Below are positions 33,357 to 44,983 of a stretch of DNA of 64,000 nt, in pieces. How positions within the stretch are numbered: the stretch's first letter is position 1; the number at the start of each line of letters is the position of its first letter. The stretch spans positions 124,001 through 188,000 of the forward strand of contig WHUZ01000009.1 in assembly GCA_015179045.1 (NCBI GenBank), in the 5' to 3' direction. The translations under genes were made by a program, and so were the position numbers. Origin of the DNA: Kalaharituber pfeilii. Lineage: Eukaryota > Ascomycota > Pezizomycetes > Pezizales > Pezizaceae. The notes below the pieces were generated by a model. It was not told where the DNA came from, made no database searches, and worked only from the letters and a program-made list of their open reading frames with translations.

Positions 33357-35164
33357 CTATTCCTTCCTTTTGGATTTTGACAAGCTTCGAACTCTCTTTA
33401 GAAGCCCACTACCAGCGTCACTAGATTGCACTGAGGAGGCTGGCATAGGTGGTCGCTTTGGCGAGCTTGGAGCACGGTCTCGTTTTCTATCGTAATCTGT
33501 GTTGATAGCCTCACTCTTTTTGTCATAAGCAGCATCGTAATCACTCAAAAACGGGTTATTCTCATTCTTCTTTCTTTGCATCGTGGACCCGGGTGTCGAC
33601 GGGGAAAAGCGATCTCCAGGCGAAGGCATCCCTTCATCAGAGCCCCTACGACGATTGACATCAGGATTGAAACGTGGTCGACTTCCAGAGAGACCACGAA
33701 TCTTGTGTGAAAGTGACTTTTTACGCCCTAGCCCTGACTTGTCCGCCTGCTGCTCGGCCTGTTGTGCTTCGTTTATTTGCTGTAGGATAGCTTTCTTTGA
33801 TGCAGGAGCGCCGTCGAGGAATGTGGATGAACCTAATCCAAGAGTTTCATCGCCATGTACAGGCTCTACACGCGCAACGGGATCGAAAGATGTCGCACGA
33901 GAAGCACCTGGTCTCTTAAGAATATCGTCACTAGAACCACGACGCCCAGCACTCATATTAAAATCAAGATAAGCCTCTGGGTCACGATTCCCGTAATAAT
34001 TTGCAAGATCGCCTTTTTCCGACACAGGACCGAACCCGGTAAGTGCATTATTGGCAGAGTCTGCTGGGAAGGCTTCCATGGGAGCTCGTCGAGAGTTTTT
34101 GTTTCGATGAGGATTGCATGCATCAAAAGGCCCATCGTGATGAAATACTGTTGATATTCCAGTGAGCAAACTTTGCGCAGCGATGGTATTGGATCATTGG
34201 AAGCGGAAGGCCGCTATGGATGAAGGACGGAGCACACAACAAGAACAATAAACTGGAGTAAAAAAAATAGCTTAAATACATACATCCAGACCCGTAAACA
34301 CCTGTAACATCCAGCTTATCGATTATATCAAGTGGTGCACCTTTCTTTGATCGGGAACTGCTGCTTTTACTAGGTCGATGGCCATCACTATCCTTAGAAC
34401 CCCCTGATTCTGCTGCTCGACGCGCCTCCTTCAACTTTCGCTCCCGCCTTTCTCTTTCCTTCGCCCGCTCTCTCTCGATTTCATGAGTGTCCATAACTGA
34501 TGAGTCGGAGTTACGCCGTTGCCTTGGTCGTACAACCTCACGATTTGGTGGAAAACGGTTAGAGGGTGTAAGGGTTTTTGAATTATCTGCTGAGAACGGT
34601 GCACCTGAAATAGGTGCAGGTGGACGACCGTCGGAAGATTTTGAATAACGGTGGCCTGCTGGCAATGGTGGTGGTGGACGGCCTTTGAAGCTAGGTAATT
34701 GGCCAGGTGGAATTTGCGGTTTCAATGCATCCCTGTTAACGCTCTGGCTTCCTTGATTCATTTGGGCTTTCAATTCGCGGTCATGGTCTGTGATAGTAAG
34801 GTTCTCCTGCGCTAGAGTGTTAGGAATGAAGCTTCAGACGACTATCAACTGCAGGAAAGAGCGATAATTCAAGGATAGGTGCATACAAATAGCTCAGCGG
34901 CTGCACCAGTAAGTTGAGGCCTTGGTGCCGACGAAGCATTAAATGAATTGCTCTTGTGCAGAGGCCTAGGGGGTATATCTAACAGATCGTCGTCGTCGCC
35001 GAAAACATCAAGAAATGGGTTCCTCGACTGGGGGCGTTGGGGAGGGGCCGCGCTGGCAGGCCTGCCAGAGTCTGGTGATAGAGGTGTCGACGGAAACGGC
35101 GGAACCTGTGAGGCTCGGTTACGGAACGGGTTATTTGACCCAAACTGGGGAGAGGGCTTCCGCT
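33357..35164 (-). CDS. pal1: Pal1 cell-morphology protein (N-terminus continues upstream)
   Basis: The supported exons are 35164-34887, 34806-34284 and 34147-33357. They join in frame through GTATGC...GCAG and GTATGT...ACAG introns. The diagnostic Pal1 core is split by the second intron: LDVTGVYGSG joins LFHHDGPFDACNPHRNKN, then APMEAFPADSANNAL. In S. pombe, Pal1 localises to cell tips and the division site and supports cylindrical shape; the S. cerevisiae homologues Pal1/Pal2 act in early clathrin-mediated endocytosis. NPF motifs (SNNPFRN, SRNPFLD, NENNPFLSD), which bind EH domains, fit that role. A charged coiled segment (EIERERAKERERRERKLKEAR) precedes the core, and the C-terminus is basic and Ser-rich (KRVRSLSKSKRKE). 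The first exon listed begins at a CAG acceptor in phase 1, so at least one more 5' exon is needed; a matching phase-1 donor is found at 35485. Confidence 0.88.
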
Positions 35165-35485
35165 CTGTTCAAGCACGCTCGCGAAGTGCCATTGTCAGCT
35201 TGATACCGTAGAATTGTTCTTGTATTATTTTAATTGATTTTTTCGATTTGTGATTCTTATTTTTGATTTATAAAGTGAAATGACGAGGAAGGGCTGCATC
35301 TAGCTTGCTACATGCGTATTGCTTTCGATGCCGCAACAGCTAGATCTAGAATATGCTGAATCATGAAAACATGCAGCACCTAGTAGTTTGGCCGTCTAGC
35401 GAGCGAGCCAAACGCATGCACACAGGCATGTAATATCAGGATGGAGGGGGGATGCTGTTGTTAGGGACAGAGAAAAAGTACGAAC

Positions 35486-35790
35486 CTGGCACAGGGGGGG
35501 TTGGACGAGTGACATAGCTGTGTTTGGCCGTATCGGGCGCTTTAGGCTTTGCGGTGGGATATGAAGGGGGGACGAGATTGTATATGAAACCCGACTGCCG
35601 GTGGGCCGTGTCTGGAGCAGTGGAGCGAGTGGAAGCAAGTACTGGTAGAGGTGATGCTACAAGATTGTGCTGGGGGGGTGATTGCTGATAAATGGGCGGA
35701 AGGGAAGGGGGAGAGAGGGCAAAGGGGGGGGGGGGGGGGGGGTGCAGGCGGGCAGGAAGTGCTTAGTGCGCGGCGCGGATACCATACCAA
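35486..35790 (-). CDS. pal1: Candidate 5' exon of Pal1, interrupted by a C19 run
   Basis: On the minus strand a Pro/Ser/Thr-rich frame (ending YVTRPTPPVP) reaches CCA-G|GTTCGT at 35486-35485, a phase-1 donor that fits the acceptor at 35164 and would give ...PPVPERKPSPQFG. Upstream, this frame runs into the G19/C19 homopolymer at 35724-35742 with no ATG. The ATG at 35790 lies in a different frame on the far side of the run. Either the run length is wrong in the assembly, or another intron lies here. The 320-base intron implied is long for this window. Confidence 0.35.
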
Positions 35791-38780
35791 GGGTGTGGAA
35801 TGGAGTGCACGCTATGGGGTGGCGTGCGGGGGAGAGGCTGCGTTGTTGGGCGGAGAACGAAGAGCGTTCGGTGTCGACTGGCCAGGACCACGCGCTGGGG
35901 GCTAAGGCCAGGGACAGAACGGCAGGACAGGCAACCAGCCAAGATACCCTGATACCCTACTCAGGACAAGAGCGAGTTCTCCGCCTCCCTTATTTTGCTC
36001 TACTGCTGCCGAGCGTCTGTGTACAAGTTGAGTATGACAGGAGGATGGAGGCCCGCGTTCCAGACAACCAAGTCACCAGGCGCTGTCGCTTGCTGCATGC
36101 AGCTTAAGTATTGAAGCCGCGCGAGCTGATGGCGGCGATGCAGGAACTCGACTGTCGATGTGTCTGCGATTGCGCTCCCCACCTTTCCCCTCTAGACACT
36201 AAAATACAGTACGGTACAGCAATATCACGCATTCGCGCGCAGGGCCATAACCCCATGCTCCCGCCAGCATACTTACACCGTCGCAGTGCACTCCGGCCCA
36301 GGCTGCAGCAAAGTGTGCAGCACAATTCAAGTTCTATCCATTGTCGGTTCAAGGGTATCAACTGCGCAGTCTGGGAAACAGCAACGTCTCAGCCATATCT
36401 GTATTCTCTGGTAATACCTAAATATAGCCTGTCACCCTGTGGCTCTGAATTGTGTATCGCTGGTGTGTTTATACTCCTTGAGGGCACTAGAGGGCACTAG
36501 AATGAAGCTGCCGCCGATTTCATTATTGCCGCTTCTAGTATGGTATATGAAGTGGAGCACGGTACCGGAGGCTGGGCACATGGGCACGAGGCTAGTGCTC
36601 TACGGGAGGTACGTGTATGTTACGAAGTATGTATCGTGCAGCTGCTGTTATCCCGGATCAAGGAATTAAGCTCTTAGTAACAGCATGTAACAGTACGGAG
36701 AAAGAATTGCAATTGACGTTTACGAAGGCCTGTATACAAATTCGACGATGTTTGTCGACTACTTTGCTGTCCTATTTCTTATATTTCGCTGCTGTTACTG
36801 CCGAATGGCTAGCTGAAAAAGAGTTGAAGGAAGAGCGCCACATGCAGTTATGTTACCCACCCTCACCCCTCTTCCCCAGATTTACTTAACGTTACGTCCT
36901 TTTCATGTAGCAGGGGACACGAGCATGCAAGGCTGGAGCCTTGTAGACGTAGTCCGGTAGGCACGACCCATCCGAACAGTATATAGCTAGAACCCGAGGC
37001 TCATGCCCGATAACACAACTTACAATTATATCTTCTCTGACATCTGCTAGTATTACTCCGTCAGTTAGAATAACAAATATTTCGTGGGCGTTTCCGGGAA
37101 GTGCAAGGACAATAGTGACATCTTGTCTCCAGTTCAAAGCATCAGCAAGTCACTAACTCACACTGATGCTATCCATGATTTCTTAGCTTGCAGCTCTCCA
37201 CTTGTCGCTCCAGTTCAGGGGCTCTGAAAATTGGAATGGGAGGCGGGGAACTTCGCAGTGATTTGAGGCATGCCCCAATGTAACCGAGAAAGGGGCCTTG
37301 CCGATCACCTGCCTCTTACTCTGTAAGACCATGCAAGCTAGTCCTTAACCTCCCCGTTGATGAACGATGAAGGGTTAAGTTATGCCAATGGTCGCAAGTG
37401 GTAAAGATAAGAACAGGGTATTAAAAAACAGAGCAAAGTTCCCTTTCTTGAAATGTTTGATCAAACTGACAAATTTCGGCATCCCGTATCTCGAAACCAT
37501 TGATCACCGACTACAACCCTTGATTTTCGAAGAATATATACATGAATTCCGCCACATCGAGTAGCTATATAATAGTTTAATAAACGCCGATGGGTAAATA
37601 ACAGGCCAAGTAATTATTTTGTAAAGAGCAAAGGCCAGTGATGTTGTATTGTATTCGATGTAGCAAAGCTCGTGGGCACGACTCGGGGTGCCATGTGTGA
37701 GATGAGAAAATTTAGCACTAATGCAGATTAGATCGTACAGGTGACATCTTCTGATGCGTTGAATTGAATACTGTGCGGGCATAGGCTTACGGTGTTACCC
37801 CGCGTTCGACGAGGGATCGAGATATCCTGGAGTACGAGTCCAGTCAAATGATGCCTTGTGAGTATGTAGTCCATCGACATGATATTGGTATGGCGGAGAA
37901 ACGTAATTCCGCTCCTGCTAAACAAGCAAGTGGAAGCCAAATGCAGATATACTTTATCTCAATAGTGGCTTCACTGGGAGCCGCGCTGGTACTGCCTTGG
38001 TTGGTATCCTCAAGACCCAGTGGAGATTTTTGCTTTAGCAGGCAATTGTTACTCTCCTAATGTAGACTTCCTACAAGTTCATACAAGTGAACTGGTTGAG
38101 GAACATCATTTTTGAGCAGCCTCAATGTGATATTAGGCTACCTCGTCCTCGACTCGTTGCAGCCACTTTTGCTCCTCCACGTTGTCTCCTCTGTGCTGAT
38201 CGTATCTGCTCAATTTTGCTGGCCTGCCTTTGGCAAGCGAATCTGAATTCGTATCACCGAGCCTTTCCAATTTCAATATTTTGCCTGCAGCAAGGCAGTC
38301 GAGCTCGTATTTTAGGGTCTCTTGTGCACACGTTTGGGTGGGCGTGGCACATGGCACGGCGCAGTGAACGAGAGCGTTGAGGGGCCGGGGTTTGGCCCTT
38401 TGGCAGTCCCCTCACCTCGCACAATGTAGTCGCAACAGTACTTGCATACGGCATTGCCAAGAAATATACGTTCACGCACTCTCAGCAGCACATGAAACAA
38501 TCCGCTGTACGGTCAAAAAAAAGGAAGGGACGAAGCAGCAAAGGTACTTCCTGTTCTCGTGCCCAGACTGGTACTTTCCAATTGGCGCACCCGCTCTCCG
38601 CTTGCCAACCTTTTTCCTCACCCCCCCCCCCCCCCCCCCCCCGCCCACCCACCCCACCTTGTACAGGAGAAACAAGTAAAATATTAGCCATCTCGCTATC
38701 CTCTATCGCATCCCATCTCCACCCATCAGTCTCTCCACCAGCTTCTCTAACTGAAGGAACCATAGGGTTGAAGAGGCAAC
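35791..38780. other. Divergent intergenic region between Pal1 and the Stm1-like gene
   Basis: It contains promoters for both divergent genes. It also holds short direct duplications (GAGGGCACTA twice at about 36479-36499), a C22 run at 38621-38642, and, on the minus strand at about 38130-38500, fragments in several frames that could be a decayed protein (AVCKYCCDYIV and KYELDCLAAGKILKLERLGD). No intact gene is supported. Confidence 0.5.
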
Positions 38781-40243
38781 ATGTCTGCTGTCGCCTCAAA
38801 AGTATGTTGACGCAATCTCCCTCTCCCTTGCCTACATCAGCTTAGTTCTCCAAACCTCGTCCTCCTCCTCTCGGCCTCTTGCTAACATAAATCTTTGCAG
38901 AATCTCTACGAACTACTCGGTACGTCAATTTGCTCTATCTATCTTGAAATAATCAATCTCTAAGATAGGACATTTCGTGGTGGGACTGCTGTGGAGAGTA
39001 TTGGATTAAGCAATTCGCGGGCCCTTATCTGCTCATGAATCTGCTCATGCCAGACCTGACGACTGACATATTATTCTCCAGGCAATGACCCCGATAGCGA
39101 GGGCGAGGTCAAGCCCCCAAAGAAGGAAGTTGTCAAGTCGACCACGACTACCAAGAAGAAGGATGTTGTAGTTGACTCTCCGTCTCCAGCTCATGATACT
39201 CATGGCCGTGGCGGCCAAGGTGGAGCAAAAGGAAATCGCCCACCACGCTCTGGTAACGACGCAGGTGAGCATCCATAGTCACAATCTTGTTTTTTTGTGG
39301 ATGTATTTTTATTGTACCTTCGTCCAATGGGCTGCACGTATCAATTTGGGATTTGCATGGTGCAGCACAATGCATTTGTCAGGTGTCATTGCTTGCCCTA
39401 TCAAATTATTGTCACACATGATCATGCATATTGCATGGATTGTTTGCTAACAGTCCGGGGTACAGCCTTCCATGACCGTAATGCGGGTAGAGAAAGCAAT
39501 CGTTCCAGACCCACCGATGAACCCGGTGCACGTCCACCGAGGGGCCGTGGGGGCCCCCGAGGCCGAGGCCGAGGCCGTGAATATGACCGTCACTCTGCAA
39601 CCGGCCGAGTGTTAGTTTCCTGTTGTTCCGTTGCGAGATGAAGACAAATCTAATGATTCATTTTAGTGACTCGGAGAAGCAAGTTAATCAAGGCTGGGGC
39701 TCCAATGACAATGAATGGGCTGAGGAGAAGGAAGGAGAGTCTATCGCTCAGGCTGAGGCCAACGATGAGAATGTTCCTGTTGCTGCTGAGACTCAGCCTG
39801 TTGATGAGGCAGAGACTACCCCGGCTGTCCCAGAGGAACCAGAAGAGAAGGTCAAGACGTATGACGACTATCTTGCCGAGAGGGCTGCTAAGCAAGCCAC
39901 TCTCGGTTCCCTTCCACAAGCCCGCCCACCGAATGACGGACGTGAAGATGCTAAATGGAAGAATGCTACTGTCTTGAAGAAGGACGAGGAGGAGGAGCAG
40001 GCTTACTTTGCTGGAAAGGAGGCAAAGGCCAGAAAAGAGAAGGAACGTAAGCAGAAGCAATTGCTTGAGATTGATCAGAGGTTTCAAGATTCTTACAAGG
40101 GTGGGCGTGGTGATCGAGGGGGACGCGGCCGTGGTGACAGGAGAGGTGGACGAGGTGGTACCGGTGGTCACCGCGGCGGTAGGAATTACAATGGCCCCGG
40201 GGTCGATACCGGTGATACAAATGCCTTCCCGCCACTGGGTTAA
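38781..40243 (+). CDS. Stm1/SERBP1-like ribosome-binding protein
   Basis: Five exons, 38781-38801, 38901-38919, 39082-39264, 39466-39610 and 39667-40243, join in frame to 314 residues. The start (MSAVASKNLYELLGNDPDSE) is the Stm1 N-terminal pattern. The middle has RGG/RG-rich sequence (RPPRGRGGPRGRG) followed by the hyaluronan/mRNA-binding family signature (REYDRHSATGR...DSEKQVNQGWG). An acidic stretch, a Lys/Glu-rich helix and a C-terminal RGG box (GGRGDRGGRGRGDRRGGRGG) follow, ending in GDTNAFPPLG. Yeast Stm1 and animal SERBP1 sit in the mRNA channel of idle 80S ribosomes, protect them in starvation and affect mRNA decay. The first two coding exons are tiny (21 and 19 bases), so simple gene finders may miss the true start. 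The gene is divergent from Pal1, with the C22 run about 140 bases upstream of its start. Confidence 0.88.
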
Positions 40244-41968
40244 ACTAAGCCTGTTCCACGCGACTTCTTATAGGTCGGGATTTTGGAACTCACCGATTGA
40301 ATCATTGATTAGGAAGTATCTAAAGGAAAAGAAAAGAGCAGGGATTTAAGTAGGCCAATGGAGGAAATCCTTGGATGATATGTGGCTCCGTAGTTGTCTT
40401 GAGTCTTGTTTCTTTTTACTTTTTCTTCTGGTGTATGTTCCTTGAAAATGTTCTTTTTATTTGCTTGCTCTTATGTTTCTTCCTCGACAATTTCCTTGTG
40501 TTTCCTCTTGTTGCTTTATAGCTATTTTCTTTGTGTGTCTTACCAAAAATACACATGTCTTCTCTTCCGGTCCGAGGCGAGCCTTATGCTGATGTTCTGC
40601 TTCATCTGGGATTTGTCGTGGATGGCTGCCCTGTACTTGTTTTACGACATGATATCTCACATTTACCTTTTGTATTTGCCTCAGGTTGGTAGTAGGTTTA
40701 AAACCATTGGGAGACAGTCGAGAGTTCGTTGAGAGTTCGTTGACAACAGGGTAGTCGAAGCAAAATCAGGATGACTTTCGGGCAATAACCTGGGGATGAT
40801 GTTTAATGTGTGGATCTACAATGGGTCCAACAAGCTGGTATGCAGCAGACATATCACATGGAACTATTTTTTACAATGCTTTTACTTGTTGCCTACGATG
40901 CTGTCGCATTGGATCCTTTGAAATATGTATACTGTGAATCATGCCGTCAGGAATGGGATTGTACATAGGTACGCCGCGGCGGTGTATATGCGGATGTATG
41001 CTGTAGTTAGCTAGATTACTTAAGGCCCATAACTACCAAAACTGGTCTACAACACTAAAAGAGCAAAGTATGTTAACAAGCGAGCGCAAAGCGTATGATA
41101 GGCTCTCCCTCCCACTCCTGCTCCTCTTCCAAATAGACATCACCAGGCCCCAAGGGTCAAGTATCTTCCCTTCTACCATATCCCCCACAGGATTCCCCCA
41201 CAGTTTATGTACTATGCGTTCAAACTTTGAATCCTCAAAGCTCACAAGGCAACTGACACAAAACCCAAAAACCAAGAAACCCACGGACAAATGTCCGAAG
41301 AAACATACACACATATATAAGAAAGGAAACACTGCAAAGGTGATGCAAGAATGCAAGCAACTATATATATATATATATATTTTAAAACTGTACATTCCCA
41401 TTCCCCATTCTCCTCCATCTTTGCTCTTCCCAGCCTTCTCTCCCGGAATCTAATCCCATACATACTTTGGTATGCAAGCAACTCCGATCCTAACGAAAAA
41501 AAAAAGCAAATTACAAAAGGAAGAACAGAACACACAAAGCAACGCCAGCAACAACAAACGATAACAGCCCGACAACAGCCAATCAAAGCCAAACCAAAAC
41601 CAGCCCAGATACAGGTAAAAATTGAGTACTGATTTAATAATCGTGAAAGAAAAAGATATAGAAATTGGGGAAAAAACAATGATGGTTATGATTTCCCGCC
41701 CTCCCCTCCCCTCCGGTTAGAAAATAAAATAAACGCAAGAGACAGAGGCAAAGATGTAATAAGCACAGAGTATACAGAGCAGTAGACACGCATAGACGCA
41801 AGGAAACTTCAGAAGCCAGAAGTATCAGGACAAAAGAAACCTATGAACACAAAAGGGTAGTGATGAAACAGCAACAATCGCTGTCCCCTTACTATCCTCC
41901 ACCATCTTTATACTCAACATTGCATCTCCCCAACCAATATCTTATCTCCTTTCCTCTCAGCCTCTCAA
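40244..41968. other. Convergent intergenic region
   Basis: T-rich 3' flank of the Stm1-like gene (about 40400-40700) and A-rich 3' flank of the minus-strand gene ending at 41969. It contains a (TA) run at about 41362-41380. The frames seen here are hydrophobic or Lys/Gln-rich artefacts of this composition. Confidence 0.6.
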
Positions 41969-44060
41969 CTACCTCCACCTTGGCCTGGCACTACTCGGCT
42001 TCGCTGACTTCGTCAGATCAATACGATTCTTCGGGGTCGAAAGGAAATTCAGCCTGCTATTATGTATCGGTTTGGTAGCATTACGTAGTCTAGAGTACGT
42101 CTTCTTGACCGTGATTGCAGTTTTACCTTTGGCGGTCATGCTGAGCAGCTTCGTCGAGCTGGTAGTAGCAGGCTTGAGAGGGGAGGTTTGGGGAGCAGCT
42201 TTGGATTTCATTGGTGTGGACTCCTATAGAGGTAAAAAAAGGTCTGTCAGTACGTCATATTCCCTACCTGCGGTCTCTTAATAAGTCCTGATGGGAAGAG
42301 AGAGATGGTGAAAGGGTCAGGGTAACGCACAGCTAAATCCAACCGAACCCTCTTGTTAGGCTGCGCCACCGGCGCCAGAAGTCCTCCCTCCCCTTCTTCC
42401 TCCTCTTCCGCTACTGCCTTCCGCTTTATCGCTGCAGTGCTCGGCTCCAGCGTGACAACTTTATCAAACAACGAATTCGATGAGCGCTTTGTCTCCCCCT
42501 CATTCTCCCTCTCCTCATCCTCAAATCTCACACTCGGCCTCGCGGTCGCTGCCTTCTGCAGCTTCTCGGTATCAAACACCGGGGCCTTAAGCCCAGAACG
42601 GAACGTAAATCCTTCTGCCGGAGGTGGAACACTAATCTTGACCGGGCTTGGAGAGCTCGGGAGTTGGTGCGTCGCCGACTTCGCAATTGTTGCCGGTGGT
42701 CTAATCTTGCTCGGGCTCGCCAACAATGTCGACTGCTTCATTGGAGTAGCTACCGCAAGTGGCTTCGATGGCGTACTTGGCTCACCCTGACCCTCCTTCC
42801 CAATAAACCTCGGCAACGAAGACTGCACCCTCCCATACTTCACCGACTCGCACCTCGATATTCCGTGCGGATGTGCACCAGACAACAGCGGCTTAGGGGA
42901 CTCCATTTTGGCATTCGCAGCCTTCAATCTCGTTGGTGCTGGCGTTTCGAACTTCGCTTTCTTCCTCGACGGAAGGGGGGAGTCGTCGGGGTTCGCTATC
43001 TCGCTGTCACTGTTCAGAGTGGCTGGCGGCTTGAACGGATTTTCGATCGTAGAATCGTCGATTTTCTGAATGCTCTTACGTTTTAAGGTTTTCGGTGGTT
43101 TCTGGCTCTTCAATTCCGACGGGTCAGGTTTCTTGTGAATCGGTGTCACAGGCTTCACTCGTTTTGCGGAATAACGATCCGCGATGCTCGGCATCCTGCA
43201 GAATCTATTGTTAGAATCACGACCTACGAAACCCACATAATAGTAATGACGACCAAAACACCTACCTATCAAACTGTTTCTTATGGACATCTGAGAATCT
43301 GCGACGTTTCGACGTCGATTTTCCACTCAAGGCGGTCGACACTGTCCCAGACGCAGCAGCAGCATCATTATTCTTCGCTTCCTCCTTCATCTGAGCCAGA
43401 AACGCCGACGACGAAATCTTGAGTTCCTCCAACACCTTCTTCCCTGCCTCCTCTAAGCCAGCACTGAACTTGAACTCAAACGTCGTCGTTTTCGGAACTG
43501 TCGAATTATCGGTCGGTCTAGTTGGGGTAACAGGGTTTCCCTCCGTGGCTGGTAAGCTCCTCCTCGTGATGACTTTCTTGCTAGTCGTTGCAGCTGCAAG
43601 TCCACGCCTCTTAGTCGGGGTTTTGCTGCTGAGGTCCGGATATAGCAATTTACTGTCGAGGGAAGGGTGAAGGGGCTCAGTTGGTTTGTGCTCTTCATCT
43701 TGTTTTATTGGTTGTTCAGAGGAGGGATCGAGGATGGCGTCAATCGTGTTGGATTGATTCGGAGTTGAAGCTCGATCGATCATGGCACTCAGTTTATTCA
43801 TGTCTGCTTTTGATTTGCGGGTATTCGGTGTCTTTCGTAAGGCCTGCATACTTTTGTCAGTGATGATGAGCAATCAACAAGTCATGTAACCCAACAATCA
43901 AATAAATAAACAGCTCTTCGGTTTGAGAATGATGATGAGGGGAGGAGAGGGGATTATGTCTAACCTTCCTCGCCGGCGTAACCGCAGTCTCAATTTTCGC
44001 CGGTGTCGCCGTAGCCCCAACAGTTGACCTTCGGGGCCTGAGGCCTGATCGCGTAGCCAT
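41969..44060 (-). CDS. Basic, low-complexity nuclear-type protein, function unknown
   Basis: Four exons, 44060-43965, 43843-43266, 43195-42268 and 42223-41969, join in frame to 618 residues. The protein is rich in Lys, Arg, Ser, Pro and Thr, with many basic patches (SKRRRFSDVHKKQFDR, KKPDPSELKSQKPP, KRKSIQK) and S/TP sites typical of Cdk-regulated chromatin or spindle proteins. Recognisable short blocks are RFSDVHKKQFDRMPSIADRY, EGFTFRSGLKAPVF and a C-terminal ITVKKTYSRLRNATKPI. Filamentous ascomycetes carry proteins of this general appearance, usually labelled hypothetical, and I cannot name a domain. A microtubule- or chromatin-associated role is a guess from composition only. Exon phases are 0, 2 and 0 and the junctions are good consensus sites. 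A large inverted repeat lies 446 bases upstream of the start. Confidence 0.8.
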
Positions 44061-44505
44061 GTTCAATGGGGCAAAAAGCAAAAGGCCTTTGTCAAGTTCA
44101 AATCGTTATGCTTTGTTGAGATATAACTGGTATGTGTGTGGTGGGGAGGGGAACTGATGCTTATTCGTATGCTATGAACGATGAAAGGTTGGTGGGTTGG
44201 ATTGTTATTGATGGTGGGATGTTTATGTTTTGAGCAAAACCAGGGCCGGGTGGGATTATTTCCAAAGGAAGTTTGGGGGCGGCGAAAGGGAAAGTAAGAA
44301 GTAGGAGACGCGGCGGGCTGGAGGTGGTGTGGTGGGTCTGGGTGTGGCTCGCTCACCGCACAGCTGGCTAGACGGATGCCAAGACCCACACGGGAAAAAG
44401 GTGGGTGGGAATAAAATATAATAAAAATAAAATAGTAAAAATAAAAATAAAATAGTTAAAAATAAATACATAAAAAAAAAAAAAAAAAGACTCCCGCAAG
44501 AAAGA

Positions 44506-44983
44506 CCAGCATAAAGTGATGCACCTTCCGAAGCTGTGCGCAAGGTCTGTGCAAAGGTTTGTGTAATGGTGACAGCCACAGGTCAATATGCGTAAAAAAA
44601 ATGGAGAAAAAAGTCAGCTAGAAGAATCACGTAGTATTGATCTAGAAAATATCTAAAGGTATCAAAGTTATTGAGGTTGCTCCACCAGATGGTGAATGGC
44701 TTACGTTACAATGTATGCACATGAGAATGTCTCTGGCTCACGAGACTGATGATTCCCAACTAAAGGCATCCACTCAGATATTAGCATATTACGTAGAATA
44801 TGCTCTCCTACTCTGCTGGTTATTACTTCAAACACGAAGTATTTTGAAATCCGAATACAATAACTTTGATAGGTAGCAACTCACCCCACCTTTTGTGAGC
44901 ACTCACCCACACCTACCATACCCCTACACGGCCTTTGCACAGACCTTGCGCACAGCTCCGGAAGTTGCATCACTTTATGCTGG
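44506..44983. repeat. Long inverted repeat: 52-base arms, 374-base spacer
   Basis: The left arm at 44506-44557 begins CCAGCATAAAGTGATGCA; the right arm at 44932-44983 is its inverse with two mismatches over 52 bases. Additional short inverted blocks lie inside (TATCAAAGTTATTG at about 44659 against its inverse near 44860). There is no coding frame and no clear target-site duplication. It may be a MITE whose duplication has been lost, or a local inverted duplication. It sits upstream of the gene starting at 44060. Confidence 0.85.

Noticed and set aside
38130..38500. Possible decayed BED-type zinc-finger/hAT transposase on the minus strand
   Set aside because: Cys and His spacing is suggestive, but the reading spans three frames and no transposase core is present.
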